From the NCBI GenBank assembly GCA_964488865.1, contig CAZAWR010000002.1, forward strand, positions 1 to 64,000: a DNA stretch of 64,000 bases, written 5' to 3'. The first letter of the stretch is position 1. Every line of letters begins with the position of its first letter. The position numbers were made by a program, and so were the translations under genes. This stretch comes from MWCO01 sp964488865. GTDB taxonomy: Bacteria; Myxococcota_A; Polyangia; Polyangiales; Polyangiaceae. The notes below the pieces were generated by a model. That model saw only the letters and a list, made by a program, of their open reading frames with translations, did not search any database and was not told the DNA's origin. This document shows positions 43,395 through 51,926 of this stretch, piece after piece.

Positions 43395-44027
43395 ATGACG
43401 TGGCGAACATCTTCCATCTTGATAACCGCCGTCGCACTGCTCCCACTCGTCAGCGGGTGCCAGACCGACGCCGAAGAGGTGGATTGCGATGCCCTGTGCA
43501 CCAGGCTGGACGCGATGGGCTGCGCGCTGACGGTGGTGGATGGCGCGGGCGGCACGACGGGCAGCTCGCCAGGGTGCTTGGACGTCTGTCACCAGTCGAG
43601 CCGCGAAGCCGGTGGCAACGGTTGCACCGAGGCGTGGACCCGCTTCACGGACTGCCTGATGGAGGCGTCGTCCCTCACGTGTAGTGGGCCGAGCTTCGAA
43701 GACATCGCGGGGTGCGACGCAGAGAGGCAAGCGTGGGACTTGTGCGACGGGACGGAGTGTGACGTGCGCGACGGCTTGGTTGCGTCAGGGACGACCTCGG
43801 AAGGTGTATCGTACAGCCTGATCTTCGGGCGGCCGGACTGTGAGTGCCAACCGGGGATGGAATCGCCCGCGCTGGCAGGGTGTGGAGACGAGGTCTGTCC
43901 GACGGTCTGCTGCTGTGGCGGTGAGGTGTCTGCACGCGTTTGCCTGGCTGACCGGTGCGCCTCCGAACAGGAGGCGTGTGAGCTCCTTGCCGCGGCTCCG
44001 TACTCGCTCTGCGCCCCTGCGGAGTGA
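43395..44027 (+). CDS. Cys-rich lipoprotein
   Basis: 210 residues with a lipoprotein signal (AVALLPLVSGC). The mature protein has about 25 cysteines (VDCDALCTRLDAMGC, PGCLDVCHQ, DLCDGTECDVRDG, DCECQPG, CPTVCCCGGEV), a dense disulfide pattern like those of myxobacterial surface proteins of unknown function. GGGAGGA sits six bases before the ATG at 43395. It converges on the SUMF1-type lipoprotein gene with 28 bp between stops. Confidence 0.75.
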   Translation: MTWRTSSILITAVALLPLVSGCQTDAEEVDCDALCTRLDAMGCALTVVDGAGGTTGSSPGCLDVCHQSSREAGGNGCTEAWTRFTDCLMEASSLTCSGPSFEDIAGCDAERQAWDLCDGTECDVRDGLVASGTTSEGVSYSLIFGRPDCECQPGMESPALAGCGDEVCPTVCCCGGEVSARVCLADRCASEQEACELLAAAPYSLCAPAE

Positions 44028-44055
44028 AGGACCGTTACCTGTCGTGACCACAGCG

Positions 44056-44976
44056 CTACAGGTCGAGACAGCACCGGAAGCCGATGTCGGGCGCGTAGCC
44101 CTGGGCTCGGGACAGGATCGCGTCAGAACACGCCGGATCGTCCGCAACGCGCAACTCTGACTCCACCTGGTCTTGCCGCCACGATTGAACGTAGCATCCC
44201 AACTCGGTCCCGAGGATGCACCCGTCCTGCCACTCCGCCAAGCCGCCGGAGATGTCCACGATCTGATCGAAGGGCGGCTTGGAGCCTCGACAGGCGGTCT
44301 CCTCGTCCACGGGCGCCCACTCGTGGATACCGTTGCAGCGCTGTTCGTCAAAGTCGTTCCCGTAGGAGTACGCGGTTTCCCCTCCTTGGCTGCACGCGTG
44401 ATACCACTGACTGGCCTTGGCGTCGGACAGGTCCTGTTTGTCGAGAGCCCCACCGCCGATGCGCCCGCACAGCCGTTTCCCAGCCCACCTGCAGTAGGAA
44501 TAGGCCGCGCACCACGAGATGCAGGCGACCGGGTAGTCGGAGTGGTTGCCGAGAAAGTCAAAGGCCTCCGGGGTGGAGTCGCACGGCGGAGCTGACACGC
44601 CCTGGGGCACGAGCCGAAGCGTCGAGGGGCATCCCTCGGGAAGGGCGGCCGCCGCTTCGTTCTGCGCCTGTTCCCCCGAGAGCGCCTTGCGGAACTCAGC
44701 GTACTGACCCTGTGTTACTTCCGTCGAGTCGATGCAGTAGCGCTCGCCGGTCGCCGGCTCAACCTGCACCAACTTCGGCCCCGCCAAGTCCGTGGGACAG
44801 GTCTTTGGCTTGGCGTCGATCTGGGTATGAGCATCGCCAGGCATGGTCCCATCCGAGCCGGCATCCGTGGCGTTCGTAGGCGCGGGATCGGGCCCGATGG
44901 ACTCGTCTCGACAGGACGTCAGGGCCACGAGAACCACACACATGGGGACGGCAACGGATCTTGTTGTGGTCGACAT
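44056..44976 (-). CDS. SUMF1/FGE-fold lipoprotein
   Basis: 306 residues. The signal peptide and lipobox (VVLVALTSC) are followed by an Asp/Ala/Thr-rich spacer. The SUMF1 fold spans about residues 75-306: YCIDSTEVTQGQYAEF, YPVACISWCAAYSYCRWAGK, RLCGRIGGG, AYSYGNDFDE, IVDISGGLAEWQDGC and DIGFRCC at the end. It shares the fold, but not the Cys-rich tail, with the protein at 4181. It lacks the usual E-EW motif after RL (here RLCGRI). The ATG at 44976 follows GGAGGG with six-base spacing. Probably a structural or glycan-binding surface protein rather than a sulfatase activator. Confidence 0.78.
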   Translation of the reverse strand: MSTTTRSVAVPMCVVLVALTSCRDESIGPDPAPTNATDAGSDGTMPGDAHTQIDAKPKTCPTDLAGPKLVQVEPATGERYCIDSTEVTQGQYAEFRKALSGEQAQNEAAAALPEGCPSTLRLVPQGVSAPPCDSTPEAFDFLGNHSDYPVACISWCAAYSYCRWAGKRLCGRIGGGALDKQDLSDAKASQWYHACSQGGETAYSYGNDFDEQRCNGIHEWAPVDEETACRGSKPPFDQIVDISGGLAEWQDGCILGTELGCYVQSWRQDQVESELRVADDPACSDAILSRAQGYAPDIGFRCCLDL

Positions 44977-45218
44977 GAGACGCCCTCCTGGGTTCATAGC
45001 ACGATGGCCAGATGACTGCCGAGTTGGACAGTGTACGCAGTCGTGAAGTTCGGCGAGGTGAAGTACCGCAGGGTGCCCGACGCGAGCGTTTGCGCAATCG
45101 GGCCCAGCTCCGTATTCGCTCTGCGCCTCTTCCAAGTGAAGGCCATGGCGAGACCCGGCGAGACCCTGGTATTCTCCGGGTCCAGACGTGACCAGGGGCA
45201 CGCAACCCACAAGCAACC

Positions 45219-46589
45219 ATGGCCGCGCCCATCCGCATCGCCAACTTCTACACCGAGCCCAAGCTCCCACGATGGTGGGACCACCTCATCATCGTCGTCA
45301 CGGTCGTCACCCTCGTGGTGTTGACCGTCGACTTCTCCATCAACCCCGACAGCACGCTCTCTCAGACGCTCGGGTGGGTCGACCTCGGACTGTGCACGAT
45401 TTTCCTCGTGGACTTCGGCTGGCGTCTGAAGCTAGCGCCGCACAAGTGGCGGTTCTTTCGCCGCAACTGGATCGACCTCGTCGGGGCCATTCCCTTCGCG
45501 GGTCCCCTGCGCAGCGTGCGGGTCGTCCGGCTCATGCGGTTGATTCGCCTCGCGCGCGTCCTGGTGTTGCTCGGGCGTCTGGCCCGACGCTTCGAGGTTC
45601 CCATCCCCGCACAAGCCCTGGGTTACCTCGGCATAGCCGCCGTGATCTGGTGGGCCATCGCCGGCGGCGCCTTCATCATGTTCGAGCGCGACGTCAACCA
45701 GAACATCAAAGGACTCGATGACGCGCTCTGGTGGAGCATCACCACGCTCTCCACGGTCGGCTACGGGGACCTGTATCCCATCACACCGGGCGGACGCATC
45801 GTCGCCGCCGCGACCATGGCGCTGGGCGTCGGAATCCTCGGGACCTTCGGCGGCACCATCGCTACCATGTTCCTCGACTTTCGGGAGCAACACCGGAAGG
45901 GATTGAGAGCCGTGAGCGCCAAGGACCACCTGCTCGTGCTGGGTTGGAACGAGAAGGCAAGAGCCGCCATCCGCGAGTTTCGCGCGGACCCGAGGTACGT
46001 CGACACCAAGGTCGTCATCGTGGCGGACCTCGAAGAAAACCCCTTCGACGATGCCAAGGTCCGGTTCGTGCGCGGCGAACCTTGCTCCTCCCGCAACCTC
46101 GAGCGCGCGGACGCCGCACGGGCCGGCGCTGCCATCGTGCTCGCCATAAATCCGTCGGACCCGCACTCCGATCACCAGAACGCGCTCACCGTCATGGCGC
46201 TGCGCAGGATCAATCCGAAGGTCCGCATCAGCGCCGAGCTCGTGTCGTCCGACAACCGCGAGCACCTCGACGCCGCGGGCTGTGACACCCTCATCGACGC
46301 CGTGAGTGTCGCCTCCGGTCTGCTCGTCCAGGGCGTGTCCAACGTCGGCGTGGCGGACCTCATCACGCACTTGCTGTCCAACGACGCCGGGTCCGAGATG
46401 TACCGCGTCACGGTCGACCATCGGTTCGTGGGCAAATCCTACCGCGCGTTCGTCGTGGACAACCTCGACCGGTCCCAGACGGTGGTGGCGCTCCGTCGCA
46501 AGGGACAGTTCGTGCTTCAGCCGAAGGCTGACCTCGTTCTCGAAGAAGGGGACGACGCGTTCATCATCTCGGTCGATCCCCCGAAGTAG
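45219..46589 (+). CDS. Voltage-sensor-like potassium channel with RCK (TrkA-N/C) domains
   Basis: 456 residues. Six membrane segments: about 22-40, 50-70, 84-95, an Arg-rich S4-like helix at 98-124 (RVVRLMRLIRLARVLVLLGR), 134-155 and 192-219. The pore loop carries the K+ filter TVGYGD at 179-184. A Rossmann-type RCK N domain follows (LLVLGWNEKARAAI, VVIVADLE, RGEPCSSRNLERA), then a TrkA-C-like domain at the end. The S4-like helix sets it apart from simple two-TM RCK channels. Its last ~63 codons are duplicated at 49213-49401. It converges on the beta-helix lipoprotein gene 6 bp away. Confidence 0.88.
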   Translation: MAAPIRIANFYTEPKLPRWWDHLIIVVTVVTLVVLTVDFSINPDSTLSQTLGWVDLGLCTIFLVDFGWRLKLAPHKWRFFRRNWIDLVGAIPFAGPLRSVRVVRLMRLIRLARVLVLLGRLARRFEVPIPAQALGYLGIAAVIWWAIAGGAFIMFERDVNQNIKGLDDALWWSITTLSTVGYGDLYPITPGGRIVAAATMALGVGILGTFGGTIATMFLDFREQHRKGLRAVSAKDHLLVLGWNEKARAAIREFRADPRYVDTKVVIVADLEENPFDDAKVRFVRGEPCSSRNLERADAARAGAAIVLAINPSDPHSDHQNALTVMALRRINPKVRISAELVSSDNREHLDAAGCDTLIDAVSVASGLLVQGVSNVGVADLITHLLSNDAGSEMYRVTVDHRFVGKSYRAFVVDNLDRSQTVVALRRKGQFVLQPKADLVLEEGDDAFIISVDPPK

Positions 46590-46613
46590 GCGCGTTCACT
46601 CCCAGCACAGGTC
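46400..46613. repeat. Segmental duplication block A, copy 1
   Basis: 214 bp covering the last 63 codons of the K+ channel gene, its stop and the last ~18 bp of the converging lipoprotein gene. It matches 49212-49425 with about 12 mismatches (about 94 percent identity by direct count). Confidence 0.85.
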
Positions 46614-47861
46614 GACGCGGATCGGAGCGCGAAGGGTGAAGTCCTGCTCGGTGACCTCGACCACCTCGAAGGAATCTTGGGGCCAGACGATGTTGCCGGG
46701 GTTGCACGCGGCGAAGTACTGCGAATCTTCGAGCCGGATGTGCGACAGCCCAGGACGGCCGGCCCACATCAGCGCGTTCGAGCCCGGGAGTCCTCTGCCC
46801 TGATCCTCGCAAATGTTCTCACGGCAGCGGGTGCGGCGGAACACGTTCCCCTCAGCCCCCGCGTAGTTCGAGAAGCAACCGTTGCCCATCCGGATCGCGT
46901 CCACGTCCTCCACCAAGCCCGTGCTGGTGTCGCCGTCGAAGATGACGCCCACCCCGGAAGGGGAGTTGTTGCCGTCCACCAACCCTCGACGGATCGTTGC
47001 GTTCATGGACTTGTAGACGTTGACGTTGTCCTCGGGCCAGGAGCCCGGCGGGTTCTCCACCGAGAAGTCCTCCAGAAGACCTTGGTCCGATGCGTTCCAC
47101 TGCACGAGCTGCCCGCGCGGGAACGGCCCGCGAAAGTCGTGGCCCTCGAGAAACTGAAGCACCGAATCGGGGCATTGATGCAGGTAGACGCCCGATGAGC
47201 CCCGGGTCAGGCGCGCATGGGCAACCTTGATGCGTGCCGATGCGTAGCAGTCGATGTTGAGCAAGCCGTCGGAGGGGTTCTCGCCCGAGGCAGGAGCTCC
47301 GGTGTGTTCGACGGACACATGCTCGATGGTGGTGTCGGGGGCGTCGGAGACCTCAATGCCCGATCCGCCGGAATGAAGGATCTGGACGTTTCGGATGACG
47401 ACGTTCGAGCGGCCGGCGACGCGAATCGCGGGACCGGACGTGGAGGTGATGCGGAGGTTCTCGATGACCTGGCCGTCGGTCGAGGCCTCGACGGGTCCGG
47501 AGTCGACGAGCGTGCATGTGGGGCCTCCTCCGCTCCCACTGCTGCCAGCGGCCCCGGCGACGCCAGCGGATCCTGCGCTGCCCGAGGCGCCTCCGCTTGC
47601 CCCGGTTCCCGCGGTCCCTCCCGCGCCAGCGCCACCGCTGCCACCACTTCCCCCTGCGCCACCGATTCCGCCAGTCCCTGCGGTGCCGGCAACTCCACCA
47701 CCTCCCCCGGTTCCGGCGGTGCCGCCGGTCCCTGTGCCGCCACTGCCAGCCTGCGCCGCGCTACCCGACGGGCTTCCCCCGTCATCGTCCCCGCAACCGG
47801 ACAACGATACGAACAACAAGAAGGCGGCACTCGACACGACCACGAGACGGGAGACATGCAT
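46596..47861 (-). CDS. Lipoprotein with Gly-rich linker and parallel beta-helix
   Basis: 421 residues. The lipobox is SLSGC near residue 23, then an 80-residue linker made almost only of Gly, Ala, Ser and Thr (GTGGTAGTGGGGGVAGTAG and similar), typical of Polyangia surface lipoproteins. The globular part (about 115-421) is a right-handed beta-helix: short regular turns such as GPAIRVAGRSNVVIRNVQIL, GSGIEVSDAPDTTIEHVSVE and ASARIKVAHARL, rung after rung. Such folds often belong to polysaccharide lyases or adhesins; no catalytic set is identifiable. It sits between the channel gene and a truncated LVIVD fragment. Confidence 0.76.
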   Translation of the reverse strand: MHVSRLVVVSSAAFLLFVSLSGCGDDDGGSPSGSAAQAGSGGTGTGGTAGTGGGGGVAGTAGTGGIGGAGGSGGSGGAGAGGTAGTGASGGASGSAGSAGVAGAAGSSGSGGGPTCTLVDSGPVEASTDGQVIENLRITSTSGPAIRVAGRSNVVIRNVQILHSGGSGIEVSDAPDTTIEHVSVEHTGAPASGENPSDGLLNIDCYASARIKVAHARLTRGSSGVYLHQCPDSVLQFLEGHDFRGPFPRGQLVQWNASDQGLLEDFSVENPPGSWPEDNVNVYKSMNATIRRGLVDGNNSPSGVGVIFDGDTSTGLVEDVDAIRMGNGCFSNYAGAEGNVFRRTRCRENICEDQGRGLPGSNALMWAGRPGLSHIRLEDSQYFAACNPGNIVWPQDSFEVVEVTEQDFTLRAPIRVDLCWE

Positions 47862-47941
47862 GGGGCACCTCGTTGCTCCCCAGAATACACCTCCACGCCC
47901 TTCGAGCCGGACGCGTGTTCGTCTCGCTATCGAACCGACGG

Positions 47942-48135
47942 CCTACTCCACCGGGAACACCAGCTTCGGCTCGCTCGGCTTCGAGATGTCCAGGATCGCC
48001 ACCCCGTCGGAATCGTTCGCCACAAACAGCCGCACCCCGCTCACCGTGACGCGATTGACCGCGCCCTTCGGATCGAACCTGCCCACCTCCGCCGGCTTCG
48101 CAGGATCAGACACGTCGATCACGGCCAGGCCCAGC
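47942..48135 (-). pseudogene. Truncated 3' fragment of LVIVD lipoprotein gene (block B copy 1)
   Basis: 194 bp matching 49439-49632, the 3' end of the intact LVIVD lipoprotein gene, with only about five mismatches (about 97 percent). It still reads in frame as VSDPAKPAEVGRFDPKGAV through to LVFPVE and the same stop. The 5' part of the gene is missing; at 48136 the match ends abruptly in unrelated sequence. It could only be expressed as a tail fused to upstream sequence, so I treat it as a pseudogene. Confidence 0.85.
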
Positions 48136-48685
48136 GCCTCCATTTCCGATAGATCGATTCGTCCTTCCGACCAGTGCTCATCTGCTGCTTCGAGGGCCTC
48201 ATGGCGGCTTGTGGTCCGCGATCTGGCGCGGAATGGCAAGGTCGCCAGGGAGCCGAGTGCGCAGTCGAGCGCATAGCACGAGGTAGGATGCGGCTCTTGA
48301 GGTTCGGCCGTTGCCGTGTGGGCCATGGCGCGACTGGGCATCTGGTGGACGGAGGCGGGCGTCGCGGTCTTCGCGCTGGGAATGCTAGCGATGACGTTGG
48401 GCATGCGCGATCGCGCAGCACGCCGCAATCCGGTCTAAGGGACCAAACGAAAAACTGGGCCATCGCCCCGCCGCTGCGCACGGTGTTCGACGGGCGCTCG
48501 AACGTGATCGCCGGAAGCCGGATCCCGTCCTACGACATGGCGATGGTGAGAACGCGTGGGCGCGCGCCGCCCGCGTTTGGGGTGAGGACCGTTCCAAGCG
48601 GAGCTTGCTGGGTCCGGGAAGCGGGGACGAGCTGCGCCTGGATGGGTGGCCAATCCAGATTCTGGACGCTATGATCAACTACGTC
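48136..48685. other. Unique spacer between duplicated blocks
   Basis: About 550 bp between the LVIVD fragment and the antitoxin gene, absent from the intact loci. It contains a possible 37-codon plus-strand frame at 48325-48438 encoding a single hydrophobic helix (EAGVAVFALGMLAMTLG) and a following open stretch (TVFDGRSNVIAGSRIPSYDM) that looks like a coding remnant. No family was recognised. Confidence 0.45.
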
Positions 48686-48916
48686 ATGCAGCCACTTCGA
48701 GCCCGCGTTCAGAATGGAGAGATTGTTCTCGAAAACCCGTCCACGGAGCTTCCCGAAGGATCAGAAGTCCGTCTGACGATCGTGAACGACGATGAGTTGG
48801 ACAAGAACGAGCGCGCCAAGCTCGATGCCGCGCTGAGGCGGAGCCTGGCCCAAGCCCAGTCAGGTCAGCTCGTCGACGCGGACGAGGTCATTGGAGCGCT
48901 GCTGGCACGCGAATGA
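48686..48916 (+). CDS. Antitoxin, DUF104/ParD-like
   Basis: 76 residues. The N-terminal strand MQPLRARVQNGEIVLENPST and LPEGSEVRLTIV resemble the DNA-binding beta domain of DUF104/AbrB-type antitoxins. The second half is a helical neutraliser (DKNERAKLDAALRRSLAQAQ then ADEVIGALLARE), as in ParD-like proteins. Its stop overlaps the toxin start as ATGA at 48913-48916. Another ATG lies at 48671, five codons upstream. The pair lies in the unique segment between duplicated blocks. Confidence 0.78.
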   Translation: MQPLRARVQNGEIVLENPSTELPEGSEVRLTIVNDDELDKNERAKLDAALRRSLAQAQSGQLVDADEVIGALLARE

Positions 48917-49206
48917 GGGTGCGATTCACGCCAGATGCTGCAGCTCAGGCAGGCCAAATCGATGCATGGTGGCGGGAGCACCGCACCGCAGCCCGGGACT
49001 TATTCGCTCGCGAACTCGCTGAGGCCAGGATCTTGATCTCGACCTCCCCCAAGATAGGTAGTGTCTACGAGGTCGTGGACGAAGAGTTCGTCCGCAAGAT
49101 CTTCCTGCCGAGGACGCGCCACCATCTGTACTACAAGCACGACGCCGAAGAGATCGTTGTTCTTGCAGTCTGGGGGGCACCTCGCGGACGCGGTCCTAAG
49201 CTGTGA
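48913..49206 (+). CDS. RelE/ParE family toxin
   Basis: 97 residues, the usual length. Family traits: VRFTPDAAAQAGQIDAWWRE with the first helix, FARELAEARILISTSPKIG, then the strand FLPRTRHHLYYKHDAEEIVV and VLAVWGAPRGRGP at the end. ParE toxins poison gyrase and RelE toxins cleave mRNA on ribosomes; sequence alone does not decide. It overlaps the antitoxin gene by 4 bp. Five bases after its stop begins duplicated block A copy 2. Confidence 0.85.
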   Translation: MRVRFTPDAAAQAGQIDAWWREHRTAARDLFARELAEARILISTSPKIGSVYEVVDEEFVRKIFLPRTRHHLYYKHDAEEIVVLAVWGAPRGRGPKL

Positions 49207-49211
49207 TGATG

Positions 49212-49425
49212 GTACCGCGTCACGGTCGACCATCGGTTCGTGGGTAAGACCTACCGCTCGTTCGTGGTGGACAACCTCGACCGGTCCCAGACGGTGGTGG
49301 CGCTCCGTCGCAAGGGACAGTTCGTGCTTCAGCCGAAGGCTGGCCTCGTGCGCGAGGAAGGGGACGACGCGTTCATCATCTCGGTCGATCCCCCAAGGTA
49401 GGGGCGTTCACTCCCAGCACAGGGT
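49212..49425 (+). pseudogene. Truncated 3' fragment of K+ channel gene (block A copy 2)
   Basis: 214 bp matching 46400-46613 at about 94 percent. It stays open for 63 codons (YRVTVDHRFVGKTYRSFVV to the stop at 49399-49401) and includes ~18 bp of the lost lipoprotein gene end. Without the pore or start it cannot make a channel. The match ends at 49425, just before the LVIVD gene stop at 49438. Confidence 0.85.
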
Positions 49426-49437
49426 CGGATTAGAAAC

Positions 49438-50538
49438 CTACTCCACCGGGAACACCAGCCTCGGCTCGCTCGGCTTCGAGATGTCCAGGATCGCCACCCC
49501 GTCCGAATCGTTCGCCACAAACAGCCGGACCCCGCTCACCGTGACGCGATTGACCGCACCCTTCGGATCGAACCTGCCCACCTCCGCCGGCTTCGCAGGA
49601 TCGGACACGTCGATCACGGCCAGGCCCGAGTCCCCGATGCAAAGCAGCGCGTGCGAGCCCGAGAGCGCGATGCCCCGCGCCATGTCCGTCGTCTTCGGAA
49701 GGAGCTTGCCCACCACGCGAAGACTCGGCCCGGAAACGTCCACGATCACGAGGCCCTCTGCTCCCGCCGCCACGTACGCGAGACCATCACGGACTTCCAA
49801 CCCCCTGGCCTCCGCATTCAGCTCGAGACGCTCCACCACCCGCGCCTCGGCGCCGCCGAAGTCGGCCAGCGCGAGCCCTCTCCTCCCCGCCGCCACAAGG
49901 ACCTTCTTCGCGTCCAGCACCGCCACGTCGCGAACGTACCCGTTGATGGCCGTGTGCTTGTCCACGAGCGGCTTGGCCGGGTCCGAAAAGTCCACGTGTG
50001 CCACCCCGCCTCCACAAGCGAGATACCCAGCCTTCGGTCCCGTCGGCACCACGCGCCACACGGCATGGCATACCTTGCGAGCCTCCACAGACCACGGGTG
50101 CGTGTTGAGCAGCGCGAGCTTACCGTCGCGCGCCTCGCGGGCGTCGACCAGCGCTACCCCCGCAGGCCCCGTCGAGACCGCGAGAAACGGCGTGTCCGGG
50201 ACCTTGGCGATGTGATGAACACTCCCGCGAAGCACGAGGCTCCCCACACGACGCGGCTCAGCGGGATCCGAAAAGTCCCAGGTCACCACCCCCGCCGTGG
50301 TGCCCGCATGCACCACGTCGCCATCCATGTCGATGGAGTAGGTTCGCTGGTGCAGGGCCTCGACCGGGTCGGGACGCTCCGCAGAAGACGACGGCGCCCC
50401 GAACACGGCGGTCAAGCTTGACGCGGACGCGGACGCGCTCGGGTCGTGACCCCGCCACTTGGGCTTCTTGCTGCACCCGAGGGAGAGCGAGAGGGCAAGC
50501 GCCAACCCGGCGCACACGAAACCTTGCAGGGATCTCAT
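49438..50538 (-). CDS. LVIVD-repeat beta-propeller lipoprotein
   Basis: 366 residues. The lipobox is LSLGC near residue 22, followed by a low-complexity spacer. LVIVD-type repeats then run at ~40-residue intervals: VTWDFSDPAEPRRVGSL, VAHVDFSDPAKPLVDKH, LVIVDVSGPSLRVVGKL, LAVIDVSDPAKPAEVGRF and VAILDISKPSEPRLVF. Seven or so blades fit a propeller. The start at 50538 overlaps the M64 peptidase stop as ATGA, so the two are translated together. The last ~65 codons are duplicated at 47942-48135. Probably a surface scaffold that binds the peptidase or its substrate (inference). Confidence 0.85.
   Translation of the reverse strand: MRSLQGFVCAGLALALSLSLGCSKKPKWRGHDPSASASASSLTAVFGAPSSSAERPDPVEALHQRTYSIDMDGDVVHAGTTAGVVTWDFSDPAEPRRVGSLVLRGSVHHIAKVPDTPFLAVSTGPAGVALVDAREARDGKLALLNTHPWSVEARKVCHAVWRVVPTGPKAGYLACGGGVAHVDFSDPAKPLVDKHTAINGYVRDVAVLDAKKVLVAAGRRGLALADFGGAEARVVERLELNAEARGLEVRDGLAYVAAGAEGLVIVDVSGPSLRVVGKLLPKTTDMARGIALSGSHALLCIGDSGLAVIDVSDPAKPAEVGRFDPKGAVNRVTVSGVRLFVANDSDGVAILDISKPSEPRLVFPVE
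49439..49632. repeat. Segmental duplication block B, copy 2
   Basis: The in-gene copy of block B, the 3' end of the intact LVIVD gene. It matches 47942-48135 with about five mismatches over 194 bp. Confidence 0.85.
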
Positions 50539-51926
50539 CGGTTCAGGTCTTCCCCGGTGTGGTACCACGTCATGCGCCGGAGGCTGCGTGCGCAAACACT
50601 GCAGAAGGGGACGAGCCCCTTGTGGAACATCTTGCAGTCCGCCTGGGGGCGGTACAGGCCCTTTGCCTTGTAGCCAGCGCCCTCGAAAAGACCGACCCCG
50701 GACGCGAACTCCCCCTTCTCCGGGGTGGGAACCGGCGTCTTTTCGTCGATGAGCTCGGCCCACTTGATGCGCTTGCGTTGGCTGCCGAGAAACGCGCTGA
50801 TGTTGGGCTCCCACGGCTCCACACCGGGGGGGTACATCGTGTCCTCATCCATCGAGATCGCGGAGTCGTAATACTCGTCCCCGAGCCCTCCCATCGAATG
50901 CCCGTACTCGTGCAGCATCACGTAGTCGTCGTACTCGTTGTCGGAGGTGAATACCGCCCACTGGTTGTACACACCTCCTCCCCCGTACCGGGCCGAGTTG
51001 ACCATGACGAACACGGTGTCGTAGGGCGCCAGGGACGCGACCTCGCGCATCGTCTTGGTGTGCTGGAGCGTGAGGTAGCGCGGCGAGTCGAAGGTGTTGA
51101 AGCTCGCCCCAAGGAGCGTGTCGAGAAACACGCCCTTGCGCGGCTCGGTCACCCCCGAGTCGCGGGAAAACGCGACGATGCCTCGCACGCGCATGCTGTC
51201 TCGAAGCACCGTCCAGGGGGGTGTCAAGACGAACGCTTCGGTGAAACGCCTCAAGTCCGCGCGCAGCTTGGCTTCGTCTTCCCGCGCATAGCCTTCGGGC
51301 AGGATCAGAATGTCGAGGGTGCGGGCCGGGTCGTCCGGCCCTCGCGTGAGCACGACCACCTCGAAGTCGGTGTGCTTGCGCACACGGCTGATCTGATGCG
51401 AGCTGGGATCGATCCCGAGCGTGTACACCTGCTGAAACTTGCCGTCGCGCTGGCGACGGTCGATCGCGAGGGTGACGGGCTTCTTGGGCCACGGGAAGCG
51501 CACGGACTCGCTCATGCTCCGGCGAATCTGGTTCACAGCCTCCTCGGTGCTGGTCCACTCCTCGAAGAGCGTGGCGTACCCCATGCGGAAGATTTCGCGG
51601 GACGAGGCCGCATCGATCACGCGGAAGCGGTAGGTGCCGAAGTCGAAGGGGTCGAGAAGGTGCACTCTCGTTCCGGGCCACAGCGGCTCCCACACCACCT
51701 CGTCGAGGCTGTACACGCTCTCCGTAGCCACGCCGGTGTGGAACAAATCGACGCGCATCGCGGCGTCCGTGAACCAGTCTTCGTAGACCAGGACATCGGC
51801 GGACTTCGCGGCGCGCTGGGGCGGCGCAGCAACTTCATCGCCGCGAGCGTGGGTCGTCAAACCAGCCGTGAAAACGGCCAGGCAGGCGATGCTCGCAACC
51901 TCGAGGGGCCATCTGAATCGACGCAT
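50535..51926 (-). CDS. M64 family (IgA peptidase-like) zinc metallopeptidase
   Basis: 463 residues with a signal peptide (ASIACLAVFTAGLTTHARG). An N-terminal beta domain of ~180 residues precedes the peptidase. LDILILPEGYAREDEAKL is the M64 signature start. The zinc site is HEYGHSMGGLGDEY near residue 340 (HExxHxxGxxDE-type), and three cysteines lie near the C-terminus (DCKMF, FCSVCARSL). Members are secreted proteases cleaving host or prey proteins; in predatory myxobacteria this fits prey degradation (inference). It is followed, with a 4-bp overlap, by the LVIVD lipoprotein gene. Confidence 0.87.
   Translation of the reverse strand: MRRFRWPLEVASIACLAVFTAGLTTHARGDEVAAPPQRAAKSADVLVYEDWFTDAAMRVDLFHTGVATESVYSLDEVVWEPLWPGTRVHLLDPFDFGTYRFRVIDAASSREIFRMGYATLFEEWTSTEEAVNQIRRSMSESVRFPWPKKPVTLAIDRRQRDGKFQQVYTLGIDPSSHQISRVRKHTDFEVVVLTRGPDDPARTLDILILPEGYAREDEAKLRADLRRFTEAFVLTPPWTVLRDSMRVRGIVAFSRDSGVTEPRKGVFLDTLLGASFNTFDSPRYLTLQHTKTMREVASLAPYDTVFVMVNSARYGGGGVYNQWAVFTSDNEYDDYVMLHEYGHSMGGLGDEYYDSAISMDEDTMYPPGVEPWEPNISAFLGSQRKRIKWAELIDEKTPVPTPEKGEFASGVGLFEGAGYKAKGLYRPQADCKMFHKGLVPFCSVCARSLRRMTWYHTGEDLNR

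Noticed and set aside
48325..48438. 37-codon frame with one hydrophobic helix
   Set aside because: Too short, no ribosome site seen, and it lies in a rearranged segment. Kept only as a note in the spacer entry.
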